DNA of 64,000 nucleotides from positions 74,512,698 to 74,576,697 of the forward strand of contig JAHLJT010003656.1 of assembly GCA_031308135.1 (NCBI GenBank), in the 5' to 3' direction. Positions 1 to 9,072 of this stretch are shown here, one piece after another. Position 1 is the stretch's first letter, and each line of letters begins with the position of its first letter. The stretch comes from Acheta domesticus. Its lineage: Eukaryota > Arthropoda > Insecta > Orthoptera > Gryllidae. Position numbers and translations under genes: made by a program. The notes below the pieces were generated by a model. It had not been told where the DNA came from. It did no database searches and saw only the letters and a program-made list of their open reading frames with translations.

Positions 1-480
1 TTTTTATATTTTTCAACAGTTATTAGTAGGGCTCGGATTCTGATGACTAATAATTCTTTGAAAATGTCTTCACATTTACTTACAAAAAACACGAAAATGA
101 AACGAAGGTAAAAAATGACAAAATTTAAAAATAATTAACAATTTTTATCATCTATATGTCATGATAAACATTCTCTTCCATGTTATCTACGTCGAGAGTG
201 CACCAATCAAAAGATGACATGTCATCAGAATCCGCACTCTGGTTATTAGTAATGTCTGCCGCATTGAGTACGTACACAATACCGAAGCCTTATTGGAGAA
301 ACCAACAAAACAAATGTATTCCAAAGCACGTTTGTGCGTATCGACAGCAATTTATTTCTATTTCGAAGAAAGAAGACTAAAATCGATGCCTCTGTTCACG
401 TCAAACGCCGCTGTCCTTTGAGAACCGCGTTTGGCGGGCCGCACACCTGAGCGGCTCTGTGCAAGGTGAGCGAGAGGGTG
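1..480. other. AT-rich spacer, no feature
   Basis: Low-complexity AT-rich DNA becoming more GC-balanced after about 390. Short open frames have no recognisable domain or coding-like composition. Nothing else is supported here. Confidence 0.5.
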
Positions 481-745
481 AGAGTGAGGGTGAGCATTTC
501 GGGTTATGTGTGTATAGTATCGAGCCGCAGTACGGGCACGGGCAGATAGAGAGGTCGAGAATGTGTCGGAAAGGTGTCGGGAAGGGGTCGGAAAGCAGTC
601 TGAAAGGCGTCTCGAAGAGATCTCAAAGAGGTCTGGAAAAAGTCTGAAAGGTGTCTGGAAGAGGTCTGAAAGGGGTCTAGAAGACGTCTAAAAGGGGTCT
701 GGAAGATGTCGAAAAGACGTCTGAGAGAGTTTCCCAATGTGTTTG
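480..745. repeat. Degenerate purine-rich minisatellite (GGTCTGAAAG-like unit)
   Basis: From about 555 the words GTCTGAAAGG, GTCTGGAAGA and GTCTCGAAGA recur every 10-13 bases for roughly 180 bases, drifting by substitutions. Open frames on both strands through it are by-products of the repeat. No flanking transposon ends were recognised except the SINE fragment that follows. Confidence 0.6.
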
Positions 746-870
746 GTAGCGTAATGCAAGTAAGAACATATGTGTGCAATTAAAGGATGAGGATATGACA
801 AGAAAAGATCGCGCGGGGTCTGTGGCCCGTTTGTTAGGACCCTGCTCCGGCATTCCTACAAATCTAATGC
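745..870 (-). mobile_element. SINE family C fragment
   Basis: On the minus strand this matches the middle of the dispersed family C element: AATGCCGGAGCAGG, then CCTAACAAACGGGCCAC and CGCGCGATC followed by a pyrimidine-rich stretch. The same word order occurs at 25640-25710, 34540-34600, 36480-36540 and 49220-49290. Both the tRNA-like head and the AATC tail are missing, so it is a dead internal fragment. Confidence 0.75.
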
Positions 871-1440
871 AAATGAGTAAAAGCGCAGGAATATGCGCAC
901 TTTCTTTAAGAAAACGCAAGTATGCATTTGATTTGATTCCAGCCTTTTGGAATTGATTCCAGCAAGAATCGGAAGCCAAGGAATCGAATACCGATTCCGT
1001 AGGAATTCAAAGAAAATAATCGATTCCGGAATAGAATCAGCAGAATCGGAACGTCCCTATCCACAGGCGCCGACGCGGTATCGCCTAGCCGCACGCCCTA
1101 CCAGCGACTGGTTTGCTTGTCGGGGGCCCTTTCCCACGGGGACACTAGGGCCCCCTCCAATTTAGGCCGCTCCGTCCTCGTGCGCTTCTCGGTAGCCACC
1201 ACCACGGCGGGGAAGGGGGGCGGTTTTATTTAATTTTTTTCTACTCCCGTTGTATAATGCTGTCATTTGATGTCTGCAACCCGTTGCATAATGATAGTCA
1301 TTTCAATACAGTTTTCTTTATGATACAGGTTCTTGACCAATCGCAGAGGGGTTTACAAACCAAGTATTGACTCTTAATTAATCATTGAGAATCGTTTTAG
1401 CAAATGTTTCGTTCGATTGTGTACATTAAAATTGCATTTC
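871..1440. other. Spacer with GATTCC-rich patch and small GC hairpin
   Basis: Between about 930 and 1050 the words GATTCC and GGAATC alternate repeatedly, giving a locally self-complementary patch. Around 1120-1157 GGGGGCCCT and AGGGCCCCC flank about 17 bases and could form a short stem. No gene or known element is recognised. Confidence 0.45.
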
Positions 1441-1445
1441 ATATT

Positions 1446-1860
1446 ATACAGGGTGTCCGGGGAAGAAACGTCGAAACTTCGAAAATAATCTCTTAAGACA
1501 ATTCTAAGCATACTTTCTCTAATAAACTACGTGGATTTCCGAATGGCCGGGCCGCAATGAGCACTCAAAATTTTGTTTGAAAAAATGATTTCTAGGCCAA
1601 CATTTGCATTATGGAAGTATAGAAACACTCCAGAAACATGTAGATTGTTTATTACTAACAAAAAAATCAATATATTTGCTCTGACAGAAAAATTAAACGA
1701 GAAATAAAAAAAACAGTCAAATTGTGTAAAGAGGGTCCTTTTTATTTCTCGCTTAATTTTTCTTTCTGAACAAATATATTCATTTCTTTTGTAAATAATA
1801 AACAATTTATATGTTCCTGGAGTGTTTCTAGGCTTCTATCATGCAAATTTTTGATTAGAT
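1446..1860. mobile_element. Non-autonomous foldback-type repeat
   Basis: It opens with ACAGGGTGTCCGGGG, a type of terminal word common on arthropod non-autonomous transposons. The core is a long imperfect inverted repeat (separate entry) with arms of about 110 bases around a loop of about 25 bases. No open frame resembles a transposase. The outer right boundary and any target-site duplication were not found, so the class is unassigned. Confidence 0.5.
1602..1848. repeat. Long imperfect inverted repeat (hairpin)
   Basis: The left arm (about 1602-1712) begins ATTTGCAT and includes GAAACACTCCAG and ATTGTTTATTA. The right arm (about 1738-1848) contains the reverse complements of these in mirrored order and ends ATGCAAAT. 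Arms pair symmetrically about position 1725 with roughly 85% identity by eye. A transcript would form a dsRNA hairpin of over 100 bp. Confidence 0.85.
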
Positions 1861-3239
1861 TCAAATTAACTTTTATTGAAGGGAAAATAAATATTCTCGT
1901 GATACTATTAATATATTTTTAGCAATTTTTAAATTTTTCTGAGGTTCAAGAAATTGTTTTGTGGAAATCCTTTGGCGTATATTTAAAAATTATTATTACA
2001 TCTGGTAGTATCCATGTTCTGTCCAAATATTTTTCTCGAGTTTCATAATTATACCTCTATTATTTTTAATGTAATTGAAAAAATGTAAATCGTAGAGCAT
2101 TTCATATTATTTCTTATTTTTTCCTTTTAATTTTGTTTGAGTGTACTAGTAGCATTGCTGTGTCCGTAAAAATAATATTTTTATCAACAAGAGAAAGATC
2201 GACAAAAGAAGTACGTATTAAACTTGATTTTTACGATAATATCTCATATTCGAGTCCATAACATTTCTGCCCAGATAGTTTGAACCTTAACGTTTAGATA
2301 AAAACATTTTAGTAAAGTGTGCTTGTCTTAATTTAAATGTGACATTTATCTCCGTCAAAGTTTGAGGTAAACATTGTTTTATGTTGCAAAATTTTAATAC
2401 TCTTCTTAAGAAATATGTAGCTCCATATAATTTGAATTTATTTATGCAAATTAAATGTTCTAACAATTTTCAAGGGGTCAATACGGTGCATCTACTTCTC
2501 ATATTGACAGAACTATACAAAAGAAAGAATGTCACACTTAGTGCAAACTTTTTTGTTACTGTGGCAACATTGAAGCCTATAACAACTTCATTTTAATGGA
2601 AATGTGCGATTCAAAATGTGTGGGGCAAATACACCGTTCGAAAAAGTAGGGAATCCAAGGTTTGAAAGATGTCTACAGAAACACAGAAGACAGGATATTC
2701 CGGATCTATAAACATGAAGAAAAAAGTATCTTCTTTACCTTCAGATATTAGAATCAGCTGGTCTTCCTCTAGGGGAGTCATTAAACATTGTTGAAGACAT
2801 TAAAGTACCTGGAATTATTGTTTGGAGATGTGAATGAAACTGCTGTAAAAAAATTACATAAAGTGTTAAATTCAAATCGTGACGTGAAATTTCTTCAATT
2901 GTAAATATCATAGTTTGTGGTGAAAAATCAGAAAATGCAGAAATTGATCTTTCATTGGCTTAGATTTCGTTTTTGAAGTATGCTCCAATCATGTTGAAAT
3001 GTCATTTTCTGCATTTAAAAACCATTTTCTTTTCTGACAAAATAATTAATTTGACATAAAACACTTTAGAAAAATTGTTATTTTTTCGCTTTCATAAAAG
3101 GCAATATAACTAAATATTTAATTAAAATAAAATTTAATTGTGCATAATTTGTCCATTTTGACCTTGCATAGCTATTTGATAGTGCGTGTTTGCATTTATA
3201 TTTTAGCATTTGATAACGCGTGGAATTGCCTATCTCTAG
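1861..3239. other. AT-rich spacer
   Basis: Strongly AT-rich sequence with many homopolymer runs. Short frames (for example 2381-2596) have no domain signature. It would be intronic or intergenic if the exon at 3240 is real. Confidence 0.5.
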
Positions 3240-3326
3240 CCGTCACAAATACATCGCTGGAGGTCTCCAGCTCCAGCAGCGATGGTACCGGACAGCCGTA
3301 CGAGAACATAAATATCCGCATACCAG
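3240..3326 (+). CDS. Candidate internal exon, unknown protein with YENI motif
   Basis: This 87-base island has coding-like composition inside very AT-rich DNA. It is preceded by a pyrimidine-leaning acceptor ending CTATCTCTAG and followed by a CAG|GTACCT donor. The open frame reads through both sites. Both intron phases would be 1, so the exon is symmetric and could be skipped without a frameshift. It encodes about 29 residues with a serine run (residues about 9-13) and then QPYENINIRIP; YENI fits the YxNx motif class bound by Grb2-type SH2 domains when phosphorylated, although such short motifs arise by chance. I do not recognise the protein. A wider exon starting at the TTTTAG near 3206 is also possible. 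No partner exons were identified, so the call rests on composition, open frame and splice signals. Confidence 0.4.
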
Positions 3327-3780
3327 GTACCTGTCCTAATCTTCAGGGATGCCAGGCTATTTAAAGACATTCGAACATCACACTCCAGTAATTGTTTAAT
3401 CTTCTAGTCCAATTAATTTATGGTATTATTTTTTTGGATTATTCACTTTGCATATTCATTAATTAGTTGAAGTTGTTCTACGTGCATTATTAATTTTAAT
3501 ATTTAGAATGAGGATTTTTAAAATAATTTACCGCTTGGGCGTGGCAATTCATTATGTAAATAGTATATTAAGTATGACAATTGTTTTGTTTTCTGCTTTC
3601 TTAGGTTGCAAGTTTTATTTACTTTATTTCAAGAGGCATTATTACTATCCTTTTAACTTCTGATCATTAAATTAATATTTAAGCCAGTTTTGCTTCTTTA
3701 TCTTCCGCCCGATCCTGACATTCCTTTTACGAGGTGGTCCTCCCAGCTTTTATTTTAGTAGCCCTCTGACTACATCGGTG
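3327..3780. other. AT-rich spacer
   Basis: AT-rich DNA between the candidate exon and the promoter-like site, becoming more balanced after 3700. No gene or repeat recognised. Confidence 0.45.
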
Positions 3781-3804
3781 AGCTACCGGAGGCCGATATG
3801 CGTG

Positions 3805-3879
3805 TGTATATAGCCAGCGGTCGAGTCCATGCTGTTCGCTCTTCTTTGTGCGTGTTGCCGTGTGAGAGGTGGGTACAAG
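3805..3879 (+). promoter_or_regulatory. Possible TATA promoter with short first exon and splice donor
   Basis: GTATATAGCC at 3805-3814 is a good TATA-box match. About 30 bases downstream a pyrimidine-rich CTGTTCGCTCTTC could hold the start site. At 3879/3880 ACAAG|GTGAGTACC is a strong splice donor. The intervening sequence has no convincing start codon in frame, so it would be a non-coding first exon, with the GC island at 4-6 kb in its intron. TATA and donor words can coincide by chance; no transcript evidence is available. Confidence 0.3.
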
Positions 3880-3959
3880 GTGAGTACCGCATCTGCAAGC
3901 GCTCACACGTCACGGATGCCCAGTACGCATACACCCACAACAGAAAATAAAATGCCTGG

Positions 3960-5130
3960 ATGTGCGGATCGAATTATATCATAAACAAGCAACCGCAGAT
4001 TCTATCTACACGCGTGACTATTTACACCCGTACACGAAAGAGGAGGTGGGTGCGGAGAAGGCAGCGGATGTGGATGTCCATGCGAGGCCCGTCGCGGAAG
4101 GGAGAAGCGAGGGCGGACGCCTGAGTGAATGTAGAGGTGGAGTCAGGGGGGGGGGCGTATCGTGCGAGGCGCCGTCACAGAGGGTGGCCGGCGACGGGAA
4201 GGGCGAGGGGGGGCGAGTGGGCAGCGGGGCGCCGGGATGCGAAACCAATCCGCGCGCCGCACAATGCCCACAGATGGCCTCCTCCCACGCTGTATTTCAT
4301 CGCGCGCCCACAAAGGCAGGCGGCGCGCGGAGCAGCGCGGGGAGGAGCAGTCGGGCGGGCCGGGGCGGGCCGAGGCGGGGCGGAGAGGGAGAGGTGCTGC
4401 ACGGGGCGGGGCGGGGTGGAGCGGAGCAGTGTCGGGCGGAGCAGCGGGAGGCGGGACGGAGCGCGGCGAAACAGGGCGGGGCGTGGCGGGGCGGGGCATG
4501 GAGGGATGGAGCGGGGCGGAGCAGGGCAAAACGGGGCGGGGCGGGGTGGGGCGGGCAGAGCGGAGCAGGGGAGGGCAGAGCGGAGCAGGTCAGGTCAGGG
4601 AGGGGCGGGGCGAGGCGAGACGAGACGAGACGAGACGAGGCGAGGCGGCGCGAGGCGGGGCGAGGCGGGGCGAGGCGGGGCGAGGCGGGGCGAGGCGGGG
4701 CGAGGCGGGGCGAGGCGGGGCGAGGCGGGGCGAGGCGGGGCGAGGCGGGGCGAGGCGGGGCGAGGCGGGGCGAGGCGGGGCGAGGCGGGGCGAGGCGGGG
4801 CGAGGCGGGGCGAGGCGGGGCGAGGCGGGGCGAGGCGGGGCGAGGCGGGGCGGGGCAGGAGGGGCAGGACGGGGCAGGTCGGGGTGGGGCAGGGTGGGGC
4901 AGGGTGGGGCAGGGCGGGGCGGGACGGGGCAGGACGGGGCAGGGCAGGGTGGGCAGGGTGAGGCAGGGCGGGGCGGGACGGGGCAGGGCAGGGTGGGGCA
5001 GGGCGAGGGGGACGAGGCGGAGAGGAGCGGGGTGGGGCATTGGGCGGATTGCGGCGGGGCGGCCAGCGCGCGAGGGCCGCAAGGGGGAGACGGGTGGACG
5101 CGTCGAGCGGGTGGGGACTGAGATGAGGGA
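3960..5130. other. GC-rich island with strong purine strand bias
   Basis: An abrupt change from AT-rich background to very GC-rich DNA. The + strand is dominated by GGGGC, GGAGC and GGCAGGG words that drift between 5- and 10-base periods. Overlapping long open frames on both strands translate to Arg/Gly/Ala or Pro/Ala/Arg repeats and arise because the repeat lacks stop codons; none is treated as a gene. Many CpGs persist, which suggests a young or unmethylated sequence. Confidence 0.7.
4651..4850. repeat. Perfect 10-bp minisatellite, 20 copies
   Basis: The unit CGAGGCGGGG repeats without interruption 20 times over 200 bases. It is flanked by related degenerate units (CGAGA words upstream, CGGGGCAGGG words downstream), which suggests local expansion by slippage from a pre-existing G-rich sequence. 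The G runs could form G-quadruplexes. Confidence 0.97.
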
Positions 5131-5654
5131 TATGTTGTAGAAACTGTTTGCGGAAACACGACCGCCAGACGCTTGGAGAGGGGAGTGGAAGAGAAAGTGG
5201 TGTAAAAGGTGGGAGGAAATGACGATACGAATAGTGCCGAGGTGGAAAAGGTTAACCGGGGTTTGAGCTGAAGATGAGATGGGCGTGCCCGGCTGGGTCT
5301 GCGCCCTAGGACGCTGTGAGGTCGAACTTGTTCGAGACGCATGTGAACGATGCAACGTTTGAGCGGATATGAGAGTGTGAGGCGGCAGGGGACAGAGATG
5401 GAGGAAACGGCTGAACGACGTATTTAGGAACGAAAGGAAGTCGGAGTTGAGTGGACGGTGGCGAGGACAGGGAAAGTAGCGAAAATTAGAGAGAGGTGAA
5501 GTGGAGGTCGAGAGAAGGGGTGGGGAAAAGGATGAAGGCGGGGTGAGGGCGGCAGCGTTGGGGCAGGCGGGAGAAAGAACAGGCGGAGATGGAAGTAAGA
5601 GCGAGAGCGAGCGAGCTGGCGAGGGCGGGGCAGGAAGTAAGGGGAACGAGGTGA
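5131..5654. other. Moderately GC-rich, purine-rich linker between minisatellites
   Basis: Purine-rich sequence without strict periodicity joining the 10-bp and 12-bp arrays. No domain-like open frame, promoter or transposon end recognised. Confidence 0.4.
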
Positions 5655-6250
5655 CGGTGGTGGTGAGGGCGGTGGTGAGGGCGGTGGTGAGGGCGGTGGT
5701 GAGGGCGGTGGTGAGGGCGGTGGTGAGGGCGGTGGTGAGGGCGGTGGTGAGGGCGGTGGTGAGGGCGGTGGTGAGGGCGGTGGTGAGGGCGGTGGTGAGG
5801 GCGGTGGTGAGGGCGGTGGTGACGGCGGTGGTGACGGCGGTGGTGACGGCGGTGGTGAGGGCGGTGGTGAGGGCGGTGGTGAGGGCGGTGGTGAGGGAGG
5901 TGGTGGGGGCGGTGGTGAGGGCGGTGGTGACGGCGGTGGTGACGGCGGTGGTGAGGGCGGTGGTGAGGGCGGTGGTGACGGCGGTGGTGACGGCGGTGGT
6001 GACGGCGGTGGTGACGGCGGTGGTGAGGGCGGTGGTGAGGGCGGTGGTGAGGGCGGTGGTGAGGGCGGTGGTGAGGGCGGAGGCGAGGGCGGTGGTGTGG
6101 GCGATGATGAGGACGGTGGTGTGGTCGATGGTGTGGTCGATGGTGAGGGCGGTGGTGAGGGCGGTGGTGAGGGCGGTGGTGAGGGCGGAGGTGAGGGCGG
6201 TGGTGACGGCGGTGGTGACGGCGGAGGTGAGGGCGGAGGCGAGGGGGAGG
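5655..6250. repeat. 12-bp minisatellite (GGTGGTGAGGGC), about 49 units
   Basis: Nearly 600 bases of a 12-base unit with variants carrying GACGGC, GGAGGT or GATGGT. Variant units are clustered (for example GACGGC units around 5818-5850 and 5930-6030), as expected from block duplications. Because 12 is divisible by 3, all frames stay open, giving artefactual Ala-Val-Val-Arg or Pro-Pro-Pro-Ser polypeptides. Confidence 0.97.
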
Positions 6251-6840
6251 TGAGGACAGAGGCGGGAGCGACCGAGTGCGAACCAGCTCTCTCGAGGCGG
6301 CGCCGCAGGGTGCCTCTGCGAGCGCGGGCGCTAGCGGAGCGCAACGCTACATCTGTGTCACCGCCCATCACGCACATTGATTCACGTAAGAGTGTACAGC
6401 TGGCGCTCTTTCGCGGCGCCGCACAGTGTGTAATTTTGGCCAACTAGTTGGAAAAAATTAAATGTTCGACCGAATCAAAATAGTAAAATTGTAATATTTC
6501 TGTGTAGTAGTATATCTCAACTATGTGGGAACGTTGTTAGTTTTCTCTTGAAGGTCACATGGACCCCACGGTGCATGTTCAAACACGTCTATCGTCGTTC
6601 CGCCAGCGTTCAGCTCTGAATGAGACTTTTCAGTCCGCGAAGTTCTCTTGGTAGGGATACACTACTTGTCTAACTCTGTGATTTGTGGGTTTACTACTAG
6701 TAATGTACATGCTTTTACAATTTACAACAACACACACACGTTTTTATAGAAAGGCTCTGCAAGTTATCCGCTGGTTGTTATTTGATACATAAGTAAAAAA
6801 TTAAAATGACGAGAGATCTGAATCTGTATTAAATATTTTC
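6251..6840. other. Edge of GC island grading to AT-rich spacer
   Basis: The GC-rich part to about 6430 contains alternating GC words but no repeat array; beyond it the DNA is AT-rich. No gene recognised. Confidence 0.4.
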
Positions 6841-6844
6841 TAAG

Positions 6845-7340
6845 GTGAATTAGGAATTGTAGAACCTCAAAAAGCATTGTTGGACAAAATTATCTCTTAT
6901 GTTAGATGTATTTGTCAAAAAATTGAAACCGGATTGCAAACCTCCGTAAGAAGTAAAGAGTCGTTCTTGAAATATAACTCGTCCTGGCTGCAAGAAACTC
7001 TTAGCCTTCCTGATTAAATGTTAGAGGTAGTCCCAGGTCCATCACACATAAATGTACAAATTAGTAGAGCTAGACGACCTAATAAGTCCTTCAGATAATG
7101 TGGGATTAAACCATAAAAAGGGAACCTTTTTTAGATACTACTACCTCAGAAAAAGTATCCATAGCTATTGAAATCAAACTAATGAAGTACGACAAAATAT
7201 ATGTGGCTGCTTTAGATAAGGAGCTCTGTGAAGCCTCTTCCAAAAGGAGAACTACAAATTAGAAAGCTCGAAGACCATTCTTCAAAAGCCTACATCATTG
7301 TCAATTGATCAGGCACTTGCTTTGTTGGTGGATATCAATA
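6845..7340 (+). pseudogene. Decayed transposon-type coding remnant, family uncertain
   Basis: Conceptual translation in shifting + frames gives short runs that look coding: one near 6960-7010 containing SFLKYNSSWLQETLSLP, a proline-rich VVPGPSHIN stretch near 7025-7060, and LSIDQALALLVDINI near 7295-7345. An ordered series of charged segments ending in a similar EALALLVD-type motif is familiar from multicopy transposon-derived proteins of arthropods, but I cannot name the family. Stops and frameshifts throughout show it is not functional. An (AT)n run cuts it off downstream. Confidence 0.35.
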
Positions 7341-7353
7341 TTTTAACCCGTCA

Positions 7354-7356
<3 letters not shown>

Positions 7357-7411
<55 letters not shown>
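7357..7411. repeat. (TA)n microsatellite
   Basis: About 27 uninterrupted TA dinucleotides directly after the coding remnant. Confidence 0.98.
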
Positions 7412-7413
<2 letters not shown>

Positions 7414-9072
7414 TAACAAAAATGATTTTGAGTGCATTTTGCATATTTCTTATCATTCAGAAATATGAACATGGCAAATGAGAGGAGAAAAAAATCAAGC
7501 GAAAGTGGAAAAAAAACTAGAAAAACGTCGCAATTATGAATTTGCTCCACCGGCTGCATATTAGCTTAGATCCATTCATGTCGAGCATACGCGCCAAAAC
7601 TACAACTGCACCCAAAAAAGTGAAACATGAACTTTTGATGTTATTAGAATCAAGGCAATAAGGCAAGCTAGTGGTGCAACAGGATGGCACAGACTTTCCC
7701 GTATTAGTTTTCTATTTCCTTGGATCTTCCCTAGCTATTCGGAATTGCACTAACTCTTTCCAGCTGTAATCTATCACCGACAAAAATACATTTTTTGAGA
7801 TTTTTTAATTTTTTCGGTTTTCTATTGGTAGAACGGAAACATCAATTGTAAAATATTAAAGAACACAAAAACCTAGTCATAAAAGACAATTTTCTTTTAA
7901 AAATTATGTGCCGTTTAAGAGAAAATGGCGTTTTAGCGCTACTAAAAATGCGAAATTTGAAGCTCATTTTTACAGAAAATGTTTGAGTTTTCAAAATGCT
8001 TTATTTGAAGTTATTTAAAGCACTAACACTCACAAATACAATAATGTTTACAAATTGCTGGTAATGTGCATGTTAAAGAAGTGAAAGATCTTTCAAAAAA
8101 ATTACATTCATGTAATTTTTGAGAAAACAAAAAATAACTCAAAATAAACTTTACACTCCACTAAAGAATATAATTAGCACTATCCGTTACAAACGTTTGA
8201 AGAAAAAATTTGCAGCCATATATGAGAAAATGGCGTTTGAGCGTTTCTGAAAATGTGAAATTTTGAGCTACTTTTCACAGCAGACGGTTGTGTTTTCGAG
8301 AAAATTTGCTTGAAATTATTTAAGGCACATGTACTCGTAAATATAATAATGTGAAAAAATCGCCGCTAATGTAAATATGATCGACGCGGGAAATGTAAAA
8401 ATGTAAATATTATCGACGTGAGAAACATGTGAAAAAATTTACATTTTTGTCATTAAAAAAAAACCTATAGAGCAGTAGAGCTATTATGTCATCTGATAGA
8501 GTACATTTACCACTATCCCTACCAAAAGTTTAATGAAAAAATTTGGAGCCGTTTTTGAGAAAATCTTGTTTTTGTAATTTTTAAAATTGCACATATTGCA
8601 CGCAATATTGCACGAAAACTACTAAAATTTTGAAAAACATTTACATGACCTTCATGAAAAAACTCAATATGCAGAACAAATTTTATTTGAAGAAAAAATC
8701 TCAATCTTCAATGTTGTAGTTGGAGAAAGACGCCGAAAAAAATTCAAACTTCCACAATTTTCGAAAATTCAGAGTTATTCGTGAAAATCGGACCTATGCC
8801 ATGTTTATAAGTGTATTTTACTCTATTCATACAAGAAATTTAAAGAAAAAATATGAAGCCGTTTTTGAGAAAATTTTGAAAATTCCCGGGGGGCTTCATA
8901 TAAAGTACCCCCAAAATTTTGAAGAATTTTTTCAAAATCTCAAATCTTCGACTAGAACCAGATTGAACGGGGAATATCCATTTTGGAAGAAATCGTATGT
9001 ATGATTTAGGGGCTAGCAGTGTTCACAGACGGCCAGATGGCCACACGGCCACACGGCCAGACGGCCACACTA

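Noticed and set aside
3962..5355. Open frames of up to 392 codons on both strands
   Set aside because: They are Arg/Gly/Ala or Pro/Ala/Arg repeats produced by a stop-free 10-bp minisatellite; overlapping frames on both strands cannot all be genes and no domain is visible.
5424..6447. 339-codon Pro-Pro-Pro-Ser frame (minus) and 250-codon Val-Val-Arg-Ala frame (plus)
   Set aside because: The 12-bp unit keeps every frame open. The PPPS product resembles plant or algal hydroxyproline-rich proteins only by composition.
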